Shown here piece by piece: positions 1 through 5,057 of a stretch of DNA of 5,057 bases. The stretch spans positions 1-5,057 of the forward strand of contig CABSRC010000106.1 in the NCBI GenBank assembly GCA_902480035.1, written 5' to 3'. Position 1 is the stretch's first letter; each line of letters starts with the position of its first letter. Under the pieces are notes generated by a model. That model was not told where the DNA came from. It saw only the letters and a program-made list of their open reading frames with translations, and searched no databases. The position numbers and the translations under genes are program-made. This stretch comes from an uncultured Streptococcus sp. Its GTDB lineage: Bacteria > Bacillota > Bacilli > Lactobacillales > Streptococcaceae.

Positions 1-495
1 ACACGCTACTCCGCTAGCATGGGAGCAGATGTCTTGGACGAAAACGGTCGTGCAGTTCCAATCATCATGGGCTGCTACGGAATCGGTGTGAGCCGTCTTC
101 TTTCAGCCGTTATGGAGCAACATGCACGTCTCTTTGTCAATAAGACTCCAAAAGGGGAATACCGTTACGCTTGGGGAATTAACTTCCCTAAAGAATTGGC
201 GCCATTTGATGTGCATTTGATTCCAGTCAATGTCAAGGATGAAGCAAGTCTTGCTTTGACCAATAGGATTGAAGAAGCCTTGGTTCATAAAGGCTACGAA
301 GTCTTGGTGGATGACCGAAATGAACGGGCTGGTGTCAAATTCAGCGATAGTGATTTGATTGGTCTTCCAATCCGTGTCACAGTTGGTAAAAAAGCAGCTG
401 AAGGCATCGTTGAAGTGAAAATCAAAGCGACAGGAGATACCATCGAAGTGCATGCGGATAATCTTCTTGAAACCCTTTCAATCTTGAACAAATAA
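1..495 (+). CDS. proS: Prolyl-tRNA synthetase, C-terminal part (5' end outside window)
   Basis: Cytoplasmic class II aminoacyl-tRNA synthetase that charges tRNA-Pro with proline. The reading frame is open from base 1 and gives 164 residues before TAA, so the true start lies upstream and the visible ATG at 19 is internal. Seen in the sequence: the class II motif 3 segment GCYGIGVSR (visible residues 24-32) with its conserved arginine, then the C-terminal anticodon-binding domain from about residue 65 (LAPFDVHLIPVN), and the ProRS hallmark DDRNERAGVKFSDSDLIGLP at about residues 105-124. Streptococcal ProRS is of the long bacterial type with an editing insertion, about 617 residues (from memory), so roughly three quarters lie to the left. 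The gene ends normally and is followed at once by a strong hairpin terminator, so it is probably not cotranscribed with anything to the right. Nothing looks broken. Confidence 0.97.
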   Translation, partial: TRYSASMGADVLDENGRAVPIIMGCYGIGVSRLLSAVMEQHARLFVNKTPKGEYRYAWGINFPKELAPFDVHLIPVNVKDEASLALTNRIEEALVHKGYEVLVDDRNERAGVKFSDSDLIGLPIRVTVGKKAAEGIVEVKIKATGDTIEVHADNLLETLSILNK

Positions 496-501
496 GAAAA
501 A

Positions 502-550
502 AGCTTTCTGAGCCTTAACCAGGTGTTAAGGAACTCAGAGAGCTCTTTTT
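502..550. terminator. Bidirectional intrinsic terminator between convergent genes
   Basis: The arms 502-519 and 525-544 form an 18-bp stem with one G-T pair, broken only by a two-base AA bulge (532-533), around a five-base loop. On the + strand it is followed by CTTTTT (545-550); on the - strand it is followed by a run of six T, read from A497-A502. It therefore fits as terminator for proS rightward and for the lipoprotein gene leftward. The + strand T-run overlaps the stop codon of the leftward gene, so the two genes share it with almost no spare sequence. Confidence 0.9.
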
Positions 551-1100
551 ATTTATCTTCTTTGAGGCCTTGATCTTTGAAATAGGTAAAGAGATCTTGT
601 GGTTTGCCTTTAAGATATTTCAACATGGTAGTGTTGGTTTCTTCCCCTTGATCAGCCAGTAATTTCACAAAATCTTCTTTTTTCATTTGAGTAAAATCAA
701 CATGCATAACGTTTGTATAAGTCTGTTTATCATCATCGATTTTGATGCTTGTGTTGATCCCAGCTTGTCCGTTAACACCGCGTTTGGAATTTGCTTTATC
801 AGCTTCTTCTTGGTAGACTTCCTTCAATTCAGCGACATCTGATTTTTGCATATCTTCCGGTATTGGTGCAACTCCCATGATGGTCATCGAAACAATCTCA
901 TCTTTTTTGTAGCCAATTTGAATTTTGTTTTGGTAGTGATCACCGAGGTCGCTAACAAAGGTCTTGGTTTGGACTTGCTCCTTTTGGGTTTGAGTGGCCT
1001 CTTGCTTGGAAGAAGCGCTAGTAGTTCCTTTTCCTTGATGGCCTTGGCTACAAGCAGTAAGGGCAAGTAGACAGACAGCGGTAAGTAGAAATTTTTTCAT
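549..1100 (-). CDS. Small secreted lipoprotein of unknown function
   Basis: A 183-residue protein predicted to be exported by Sec and lipid-anchored on the outer face of the membrane. Visible: a short positive N-terminus (MKK), a hydrophobic stretch (residues 4-16), and the lipobox LTAC with Cys17 as the lipidation site. A Ser/Thr/Gln/Lys-rich linker follows (about 18-45) and then a soluble domain (about 46-183) with alternating strand-like segments (KIQIGYKKDEIVSMTIMGV, TYTNVMHVDF) and helices rich in Lys and Glu. The pattern of short strands around a central Lys/Glu helix recalls the streptococcal DUF1307/YehR-like lipoproteins, but I see no decisive motif; this is a weak guess. The start is set by AAGGAG (1106-1111), five bases before ATG. 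The gene is convergent with proS and divergent from esxA. Whether it has any role in type VII secretion is unknown. It could simply be a housekeeping surface lipoprotein. Confidence 0.9.
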   Translation of the reverse strand: MKKFLLTAVCLLALTACSQGHQGKGTTSASSKQEATQTQKEQVQTKTFVSDLGDHYQNKIQIGYKKDEIVSMTIMGVAPIPEDMQKSDVAELKEVYQEEADKANSKRGVNGQAGINTSIKIDDDKQTYTNVMHVDFTQMKKEDFVKLLADQGEETNTTMLKYLKGKPQDLFTYFKDQGLKEDK

Positions 1101-1161
1101 AAATACTCCTTATAAGTTAATGGTGTTCGATCTTGTATGAAACAAGCTCTAAACAGTTCTC

Positions 1162-1191
1162 ATTATACCATAAAAGCTCAAAAAATGAAAA
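1162..1191 (-). promoter_or_regulatory. Extended -10 promoter of the lipoprotein gene
   Basis: Read on the - strand, a perfect TATAAT (1162-1167) is preceded by TGG (1168-1170), the TGn extended -10 element. A weak -35 TTTTCA (1186-1191, four of six consensus bases) sits 18 bases upstream. The start of transcription would fall near 1154, giving a leader of about 50 bases with AAGGAG in front of the ATG. The A/T-rich tracts just upstream (see 1172-1247) could help polymerase binding. Confidence 0.75.
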
Positions 1192-1247
1192 AATATACAA
1201 AAATAGTCAAAAATTGTATCTAAAAACACCTAAAATCAACAATTTTT
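1172..1247. promoter_or_regulatory. Phased A-tracts, probable intrinsically bent DNA
   Basis: Runs of four to six A occur at 1172-1175, 1180-1185, 1188-1193, 1199-1203, 1209-1213, 1222-1226 and 1232-1235, followed by five T at 1243-1247. Their centres are on average about 10 bases apart, close to one helical turn, which is the arrangement known to bend DNA. The tracts overlap and extend upstream of the leftward promoter's -35, where AT-rich UP elements act. The bend itself is an inference from spacing alone. Confidence 0.45.
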
Positions 1248-1341
1248 ATCTATGTGTTGAGTTAATATAGAAGGACAGAGTGTTTTCTTTTCTTCCTAAA
1301 AATAATACTAGTTGGAGACTACTAGGGCAAGGAATTTCAGA

Positions 1342-1363
1342 AAAATATTACAGTTATATGACA
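1342..1363. repeat. Direct repeat copy 1 (core TACAGTTAT) upstream of the esxA promoter
   Basis: This 22-base segment recurs at 1485-1505, with one base deleted and two substitutions, so 19 of 21 aligned bases agree. The shared core TACAGTTAT (1349-1357) is exact and is followed in both copies by ATG-ACA or CTG-GCA. The two copies begin their cores 142 bases apart and bracket the esxA promoter. They may be paired operator sites or the trace of a local duplication. Confidence 0.5.
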
Positions 1364-1392
1364 AAGTGTTACACATCTGTAACAAAGTTACA
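1361..1392 (+). repeat. Helically spaced direct repeats ACAAAGT(GT)TACA upstream of esxA
   Basis: ACAAAGTGTTACA (1361-1373) and ACAAAGTTACA (1382-1392) are near-identical and start 21 bases apart, two turns of the helix. Additional ACA triplets at 1350 and 1371 put ACA at 1350, 1361, 1371 and 1382, intervals of 11, 10 and 11. All four would face the same side of the DNA. The group ends 26 bases before the -35 of the esxA promoter, a usual place for an activator. The regulator cannot be named; the repeats do not match the ComE/LytTR consensus well. Confidence 0.5.
1367..1384. repeat. Perfect inverted repeat TGTTACA-N4-TGTAACA, candidate operator
   Basis: TGTTACA (1367-1373) and TGTAACA (1378-1384) form a perfect 7-bp dyad around CATC. 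As DNA it is an 18-base dyad of the size bound by dimeric repressors or activators. As RNA it would be a weak AT-rich hairpin without a T-run, and it lies upstream of the predicted transcription start, so a DNA-binding site is more likely than a terminator. It is embedded in the ACA direct repeats at 1350-1392, so the two patterns may be aspects of one site. Confidence 0.5.
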
Positions 1393-1418
1393 ATGTTTTA
1401 TCAGTTAGCCCTCTAAAC

Positions 1419-1447
1419 TTGACATTCTGGTAATATTTCATTAAGAT
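1419..1447 (+). promoter_or_regulatory. Probable promoter of esxA
   Basis: A perfect -35 TTGACA (1419-1424) is followed after 17 bases by TAAGAT (1442-1447, four of six consensus bases). Transcription would begin near 1454 and leave a leader of about 124 bases before esxA. An alternative -10 is TAATAT (1431-1436) with the TGG extension, but it has no matching -35. A second, weaker promoter could be CTGGCA (1500-1505) with TAAAAT (1522-1527), 16 bases apart. Confidence 0.6.
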
Positions 1448-1456
1448 ATTTTTAAG
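1440..1456 (+). promoter_or_regulatory. Candidate CiaR binding site (tandem TTAAG repeat) on the esxA promoter
   Basis: ATTAAG (1440-1445), five bases ATATT, and TTTAAG (1451-1456) match without mismatch the CiaR consensus NTTAAG-N5-WTTAAG known from pneumococcus (recalled, not searched). CiaR is the response regulator of the CiaRH two-component system, found across streptococci. The site covers the -10 and start point of the best esxA promoter, while CiaR-activated promoters carry the repeat near -35 with a -10 about ten bases downstream. No such -10 is visible here, so repression is the more natural reading. Chance occurrence in AT-rich DNA is possible but unlikely in a region this short. 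Confidence 0.55.
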
Positions 1457-1484
1457 TAAATAATACAAACAGGGAGGGAAAGGT

Positions 1485-1505
1485 AAAATATACAGTTATC
1501 TGGCA
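1485..1505. repeat. Direct repeat copy 2 (core TACAGTTAT) in the esxA leader
   Basis: Second copy of the element at 1342-1363; the exact core is at 1491-1499. It lies downstream of the predicted esxA transcription start, within the untranslated leader and about 75 bases before the start codon. A regulator bound here could block elongation or loop to copy 1; that is inference. Confidence 0.5.
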
Positions 1506-1577
1506 TTTTACTAATTCGTACTAAAATGTATTGTTTATGAAAAAAATATAAGGGTATCAGCCCAAAAGGAGAAAAAT

Positions 1578-1865
1578 ATGGCTCAAATTAAATTAACTCC
1601 AGAAGACCTACGTGCTTCAGCACAACGTTATGCACAAGGTTCTCAAGAAATCGATCAAATCCTTACTACTTTGACTCATGAACAACAAGTCATCGACGCA
1701 AACTGGGATGGATCTGCATTTGATAGCTTTGAAGCACAATTCAACGAATTGTCTCCAAAAATCAAACAATTCGCTCAATTGTTGGAAGACATCAACGGTC
1801 AATTGATCAAAGTTGCTGATATCGTTGAACAAACTGACCAAGATATCGCTGCACAAATCCACTAA
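1578..1865 (+). CDS. esxA: WXG100 family type VII secretion substrate EsxA
   Basis: Small secreted protein of the Firmicutes type VII secretion system (T7SSb), expected to be a helical hairpin that dimerises and is exported through the EssC-based machine. The product has 95 residues, normal for the family. Residues 43-45 are the WDG form of the WXG turn, flanked by two long amphipathic helices (about 8-40 and 47-90). The C-terminal tail fits the hydrophobic-xxxDxxhxxxh export pattern with Val83, Asp87, Ile90 and Ile94. There is no signal peptide and no cysteine, and 14 residues are glutamine. AAGGAG (1566-1571) stands six bases before the ATG and fixes the start. Codons are strongly biased (all Arg are CGT, Gln all CAA), typical of highly expressed streptococcal genes. 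It is the first gene of the locus, followed by two hairpins before esaA. The alternative, an EsxB-like partner, is less likely because the gene directly precedes esaA. Confidence 0.95.
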   Translation: MAQIKLTPEDLRASAQRYAQGSQEIDQILTTLTHEQQVIDANWDGSAFDSFEAQFNELSPKIKQFAQLLEDINGQLIKVADIVEQTDQDIAAQIH

Positions 1866-1877
1866 GATAGTCTTGGA

Positions 1878-1919
1878 GGTGATCTTACTTCTTGTAGGTA
1901 GATCACCCTTTTGTCTTTT
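1878..1919 (+). terminator. Intrinsic terminator after esxA (first of two)
   Basis: GGTGATCT (1878-1885) pairs perfectly with AGATCACC (1900-1907), with a possible inner TAC/GTA pairing, followed by the T-rich stretch CTTTTGTCTTTT. The stem begins 12 bases after the esxA stop codon. The T-run is interrupted, so termination is probably incomplete. Confidence 0.75.
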
Positions 1920-1928
1920 GATATATAG

Positions 1929-1967
1929 AAAATAGGGGTTAGATTCTTAATTCCTAACCCCTATTTT
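1929..1967 (+). terminator. Second hairpin between esxA and esaA
   Basis: AAAATAGGGGTTAG (1929-1942) and CTAACCCCTATTTT (1954-1967) form a perfect 14-bp stem around an 11-base loop. The GC-rich core GGGG/CCCC followed by TATTTT is the standard intrinsic terminator form; the T-run is part of the outer stem. It ends 29 bases before the esaA start. It may act as a terminator, as an attenuator, or as a 3' stabiliser of the esxA message. Confidence 0.75.
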
Positions 1968-1996
1968 GTATCTATGAATTAGAAAAAGGAAAAGGT

Positions 1997-4900
1997 ATGG
2001 AAGTTAAAAATAAAAAATGGTTAAAATACATCGGTCAGAGTGCGGTTGTGCTCCTTTTGATGGGATCTGTCGTGGGTCTTTATACGACGGTTCAAAAGGA
2101 CCAAAAGCAAAACGAAGCCAAGACCGTGCAAACGACGGAAAACACTAAGCTCAACATTGCGGTTGTCAATGAAGACAAGGCGGTCAAACTGAATGATAAA
2201 GAATACAACCTTGGGGCTAGCTATGTAAAGAATATTGAGCGGGATAATTCGCAAAACTGGTCTGTACTCCCTCGTGGAGCTGCTGAGTCAGGTCTTGCAG
2301 ATGGCAAGTACCAGTTGATGATTGTCATTCCAAGTGACTTTTCAGAGAAAGTCTTGGAAGTGAACGCGGTTAATGCAGAGAAGACCACGGTGACGTATAA
2401 GGTCAATGCGGCTGGAAATTCTCAGGTTGAAAACGAGGCCAACAAAGTCGCTAAAGATATCGTTTCAGACTTGAATAGCCAGTTGGTTGATATGTATATG
2501 GTCAGCATTTTGAGCAACCTCTATACAGCTCAGAAAAACGTGGAAACAAGTAACAAGATCCAATCGACCAATATTGGTTCTTACCGAAGCAACTTGCTGA
2601 ATTCGGCTTTGGATTCGAAGAATATCTTCCCGAGTCTCTATAGCTTGTCGACATCATCTGTCGAGTCGAACAATGCTTTGAAGACAGTTCTTGAGTCTTA
2701 TACCCAGGCTTTTGATCAGTTGACCCAATCTCAGAATCAGTACGGTCAAAACTTTGACACATTGATTAAGCAACGCTCTGAGGACAAGATTAGCCATGAA
2801 GAGTTCATGAACCAGCTGATGTCTATGAACCAGTCTGTTGTCAGTGAAAAAACGCAAGAGTTGTATAAAAATTTACAACAAAACCAAGAAGCGATTACCA
2901 AGCAATTGAGTCAACCAGCTGAAACAGCAGGAGATTCTTCAGGTACCAAGACCTATGCAGGCTTGACCAAAGATGTGAATGATCGTGTGGCAGACCTCGA
3001 AAAAGGGATCAAGGCAGAACGCGACAAATTAGATGAGCATGAAAATAACATCGAGTCTTCTGTAAAAGCGAAGATCCTTGACTACTATGGTCTAAAAGAA
3101 GGAGAAAAAGTCACTCTTCGTACCTTGCTTGGAAAGACGACTATCAAGACCTTAAGTGAGGCACGTAATAAAGCGGATGATACTATTCGTCAAGCGATTG
3201 AAAAGTTGCCGTCTTTAGATCCTGCTAGTCTTAATCTGAATAAGTATGGGAATCTCAATACAGCAATTCATTTTGATAGTACTTTTGCTGGGACGATGGC
3301 GAAAGCAAATGGAAATGCTGATGATTTAAAAACTTTGGCTGCAGAAGTAGATGCCAAATCAACTGCAGTTGCCGATGTCCTCAATGCTAAATCTGGAAAA
3401 CAGAAGGTTAGCATCCAAGTACCAGCAGGAGTCAAGGTGGATACTTGGACCTATGATGGACATACTTATGCAGGTAGCGGCGAGCAGGAAGTCGAACTGA
3501 AAGATGGCAAACAAATCCAAATTCACCTTGTTGAAGATGGAGGAGCTATGCCAAGCGCAATTGATGTTGAAGTTCTTGTGAATGGGGTTTCTTCAACCAG
3601 TGTGACGGTATCAGCAGAAGATTTAAAAACAGCTGTCGCTAACTATGCATCGAAAGCCAGTGAAATTGCTTTGGATTATCAACGCGCAGGGGCTTTGATC
3701 GATGCCTACTATCCAAAAGATGACAATGGAGATCGTCATTCGCTCTATGATCCAATCGAAGATATGGATTTGACAAACGCTTTGGTCGACATCGTGAAGG
3801 CTGCTGTTTCAAGTAACATAAAGGACTACCGTAAGAGTATTGAAACGGATGAATCTGGGGATGCAACGAATAGTGTGAAAGCCCAGTTAGATGGTACTCT
3901 TAAACAGCTGCAAGACTTGGGACCACAATTGCAGTCTAATCTTACAGCCATCGAAAACACCAACAAGGATCTAACCCAAAATATCAACGATCAATTGGCA
4001 CAGTATGCAGACCTTCAAAAACGTTTAGAAGAGATCTCAAAAGCGCAAGAAACAGTGACACAGGCTCAAACCAAGACCGATGCAGACTTGTCAGCTCTTG
4101 GTTCTGAATACACCTCCTTGTTGACTTCGACAGAAGGTGTTAAGAGTTCATCTCGTAGCAATGTAGAAGCTGCTAACTCTACTAATGAAATCTTTAGCCA
4201 ATTGAACAAAGAATTGGAAAGAGCCCAAGGGAATACAGAGAAATTGTCTAGCAATGCAGAGAGCTTGATGGGTGAATTCGATAAGGAATTGTCTGAAAAC
4301 GGGAACTTCGTCGAAGCCTTCCGCAAAGTCTTCAACAATGCTTACGAAAATGGTGTGCCAAATGAAGTCTTGCTCGACTTCTTGTCAAATCCAGTTGCAG
4401 AGAAATCTTCTTCTGTGAAAGCGACCATCAACGTCTACCGTCCATTTATCTGGATCTTTATGCTAGAAATCTTGAGCCTCTTTACAGCTTATCTCTTTGC
4501 GACTCAGCCAATCATCCGTAAGGTGAAAGATCGCTTCAAATTAAATCGCTTGCAAGAATCAGATCTCTTGTCTGTCGGTGTCCTTGTGGGACTTTCTCTC
4601 ATCCTTGGACTGGTGATCGGAATGATTTCAAGTATTCAACTCTCTGTTGGTCGTGAATATGTACCTTCATGGGTATTCTTAGCGGTTCTAGCAAGTTTTG
4701 TCTTGGTACAACTGCAATACCTCCTCTTGAAACACTTCCGTGTGATTGGAATGGGACTGGCCTTCTTCATGTTGATCAGTTATGTTTACCTATCAAGTGC
4801 GATCGGAACGACCGCGACCTTGTCAGGCCTTCCAGCACTGGTGAAAAATGTTAACCTCCTTTCTATTTTAGAAGGACAGTTTGCGGGTTACTTTGATGGA

Positions 4901-5020
4901 CAAACAGCCGGTATCGGCGTCTTCTTCGGATTGTTGGTCTTCTTCGGCCTTTTGGCGGTTGCCAATATCTTCATTCCAAAGAAGTTTACTCAAACAAAGG
5001 AAATTGAATCAAGCTTATGA
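1997..5020 (+). CDS. esaA: Type VII secretion membrane protein EsaA
   Basis: Integral membrane component of T7SSb, related to Bacillus YueB (the SPP1 phage receptor) and, in its N-terminal region, to the YhgE/Pip family. The 1007 residues match the usual length. Order: one membrane helix (about 11-31), an extracellular region with the conserved-looking segments LNIAVVNED (52-60) and GKYQLMIVIPSDFS (103-116), and a coiled coil (about 325-356). A strand-rich section follows (about 469-540), then a long coiled coil (about 606-765) and five membrane helices (about 816-836, 858-880, 890-911, 916-936, 972-993). Helices flanking a strand-rich middle fit the elongated surface-exposed shape reported for streptococcal EsaA. 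No cysteine is present. AAGGA (1986-1990) lies six bases before the ATG. The TGA stop overlaps the following ATG. The gene is intact. Its dependence on read-through from esxA is unclear because two hairpins precede it. Confidence 0.95.
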   Translation: MEVKNKKWLKYIGQSAVVLLLMGSVVGLYTTVQKDQKQNEAKTVQTTENTKLNIAVVNEDKAVKLNDKEYNLGASYVKNIERDNSQNWSVLPRGAAESGLADGKYQLMIVIPSDFSEKVLEVNAVNAEKTTVTYKVNAAGNSQVENEANKVAKDIVSDLNSQLVDMYMVSILSNLYTAQKNVETSNKIQSTNIGSYRSNLLNSALDSKNIFPSLYSLSTSSVESNNALKTVLESYTQAFDQLTQSQNQYGQNFDTLIKQRSEDKISHEEFMNQLMSMNQSVVSEKTQELYKNLQQNQEAITKQLSQPAETAGDSSGTKTYAGLTKDVNDRVADLEKGIKAERDKLDEHENNIESSVKAKILDYYGLKEGEKVTLRTLLGKTTIKTLSEARNKADDTIRQAIEKLPSLDPASLNLNKYGNLNTAIHFDSTFAGTMAKANGNADDLKTLAAEVDAKSTAVADVLNAKSGKQKVSIQVPAGVKVDTWTYDGHTYAGSGEQEVELKDGKQIQIHLVEDGGAMPSAIDVEVLVNGVSSTSVTVSAEDLKTAVANYASKASEIALDYQRAGALIDAYYPKDDNGDRHSLYDPIEDMDLTNALVDIVKAAVSSNIKDYRKSIETDESGDATNSVKAQLDGTLKQLQDLGPQLQSNLTAIENTNKDLTQNINDQLAQYADLQKRLEEISKAQETVTQAQTKTDADLSALGSEYTSLLTSTEGVKSSSRSNVEAANSTNEIFSQLNKELERAQGNTEKLSSNAESLMGEFDKELSENGNFVEAFRKVFNNAYENGVPNEVLLDFLSNPVAEKSSSVKATINVYRPFIWIFMLEILSLFTAYLFATQPIIRKVKDRFKLNRLQESDLLSVGVLVGLSLILGLVIGMISSIQLSVGREYVPSWVFLAVLASFVLVQLQYLLLKHFRVIGMGLAFFMLISYVYLSSAIGTTATLSGLPALVKNVNLLSILEGQFAGYFDGQTAGIGVFFGLLVFFGLLAVANIFIPKKFTQTKEIESSL

Positions 5021-5057
5021 AAAAAATGATGTATCTTCTCTTTGTCTTTAGTCTCTT
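5017..5057 (+). CDS. essA: Start of probable EssA, type VII secretion membrane protein (3' end outside window)
   Basis: An ATG at 5017 overlaps the esaA stop as ATGA, the usual sign of translational coupling. The 13 visible residues, MKKMMYLLFVFSL, are a short positive start followed by a hydrophobic stretch, as in a signal peptide or first membrane helix. EssA is a small membrane protein of T7SSb and normally follows esaA, so the name rests on gene order and not on sequence similarity. The nearest purine-rich site, AAAGGA (4996-5001), is 15 bases before the ATG, longer than usual, so either coupling drives initiation or the true start is the ATG at 5026 or 5029. Confidence 0.7.
   Translation, partial: MKKMMYLLFVFSL

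Larger units (their letters stand above)
1101..1577. other. Divergent intergenic region between the lipoprotein gene and esxA
   Basis: This 477-base stretch holds no credible gene; the only short ORFs lack ribosome binding sites. It is very AT-rich. It contains the leftward promoter at 1162-1191, phased A-tracts (1172-1247), a weak CTAGT-N8-ACTAG inverted repeat (1308-1325), a cluster of repeated ACA/GTTACA elements (1350-1392), the esxA promoter (1419-1447), a tandem TTAAG site (1440-1456) and an esxA leader of about 120 bases. I see no terminator-like hairpin in the leader, so neither a riboswitch nor a separate small RNA is supported. Confidence 0.7.

Noticed and set aside
103..453. Leftward 116-codon open frame opposite proS
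   Set aside because: It lies wholly opposite a well-supported ProRS reading frame, has no recognisable domain and no ribosome binding site.
1308..1325. CTAGT-N8-ACTAG inverted repeat
   Set aside because: Only five base pairs with an eight-base centre, no T-run and no promoter element nearby; this is compatible with chance.
1350..1379. LytTR/ComE-type direct repeat (ACAGTTATA and ACACATCTG, 12-base spacer)
   Set aside because: The spacing is right, but the half-sites deviate at key positions and other phased ACA elements explain the pattern equally well.
1513..1520. Minus-strand TACGAATT, one base from the competence cin-box TACGAATA
   Set aside because: It points leftward to a gene 400 bases away that has its own good promoter, lacks one consensus base, and short matches are expected by chance.
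1526..1540. Tiny leader ORF (MYCL) ahead of esxA
   Set aside because: It has four codons and no ribosome binding site, and no attenuator hairpin follows it.
1440..1577. A CiaR-dependent small RNA (csRNA) transcribed from the TTAAG repeat
   Set aside because: No -10 lies at the usual distance downstream of the repeat, and there is no terminator hairpin before esxA.
4669..4854. Rightward 61-codon open frame inside esaA
   Set aside because: It overlaps the membrane-helix region of EsaA in another frame; the product is unlike any protein I know and has no independent start signal.

Overview
The window reads as chromosomal DNA from a low-GC Gram-positive coccus, most likely a Streptococcus of the oral sanguinis/mitis type. 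The basis is a streptococcal-style bacterial prolyl-tRNA synthetase, strong AAGGAG ribosome binding sites, a typical lipobox lipoprotein, and a streptococcal-type WXG100/EsaA pair. The genus is a fairly safe inference; the species is not decidable from this sequence.

Layout, left to right. (1) Bases 1-495 are the 3' end of proS (prolyl-tRNA synthetase), running rightward. (2) One long hairpin at 502-550 lies between proS and a convergent gene and can serve as terminator for both. (3) A leftward gene (549-1100) encodes a small secreted lipoprotein of unknown function; its promoter is an extended -10 type at 1162-1191, backed by phased A-tracts. (4) A 477-base divergent intergenic region (1101-1577) is AT-rich and unusually full of structure. 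It holds a likely esxA promoter (TTGACA-17-TAAGAT), a tandem TTAAG repeat that matches the CiaR response-regulator consensus and overlaps that -10, a perfect inverted repeat, helically phased ACA direct repeats, and a near-identical ~21-base direct repeat flanking the promoter. (5) esxA (1578-1865) encodes the WXG100 substrate of a type VII secretion system (T7SSb). (6) Two successive hairpins (1878-1907 and 1929-1967) separate esxA from esaA. (7) esaA (1997-5020) encodes the large six-helix membrane protein with a long extracellular stalk. (8) Its stop codon overlaps the start of the next gene, most likely essA, of which only 13 codons are visible.

The right part is thus the beginning of a T7SSb locus in the order esxA-esaA-(essA), placed beside the housekeeping gene proS. 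EsxA is the small secreted helical protein; EsaA and EssA are parts of the membrane machine. The double terminator suggests that esxA is made in large excess as a short transcript and that esaA onward is reached by read-through or a weak separate promoter. No LXG toxin, EssB, EssC or EsaB gene lies inside the window. I see no tRNA, rRNA, CRISPR array or insertion sequence. The genes themselves are known families. The least explained part is the regulatory region in front of esxA, above all the possible CiaRH control of type VII secretion.
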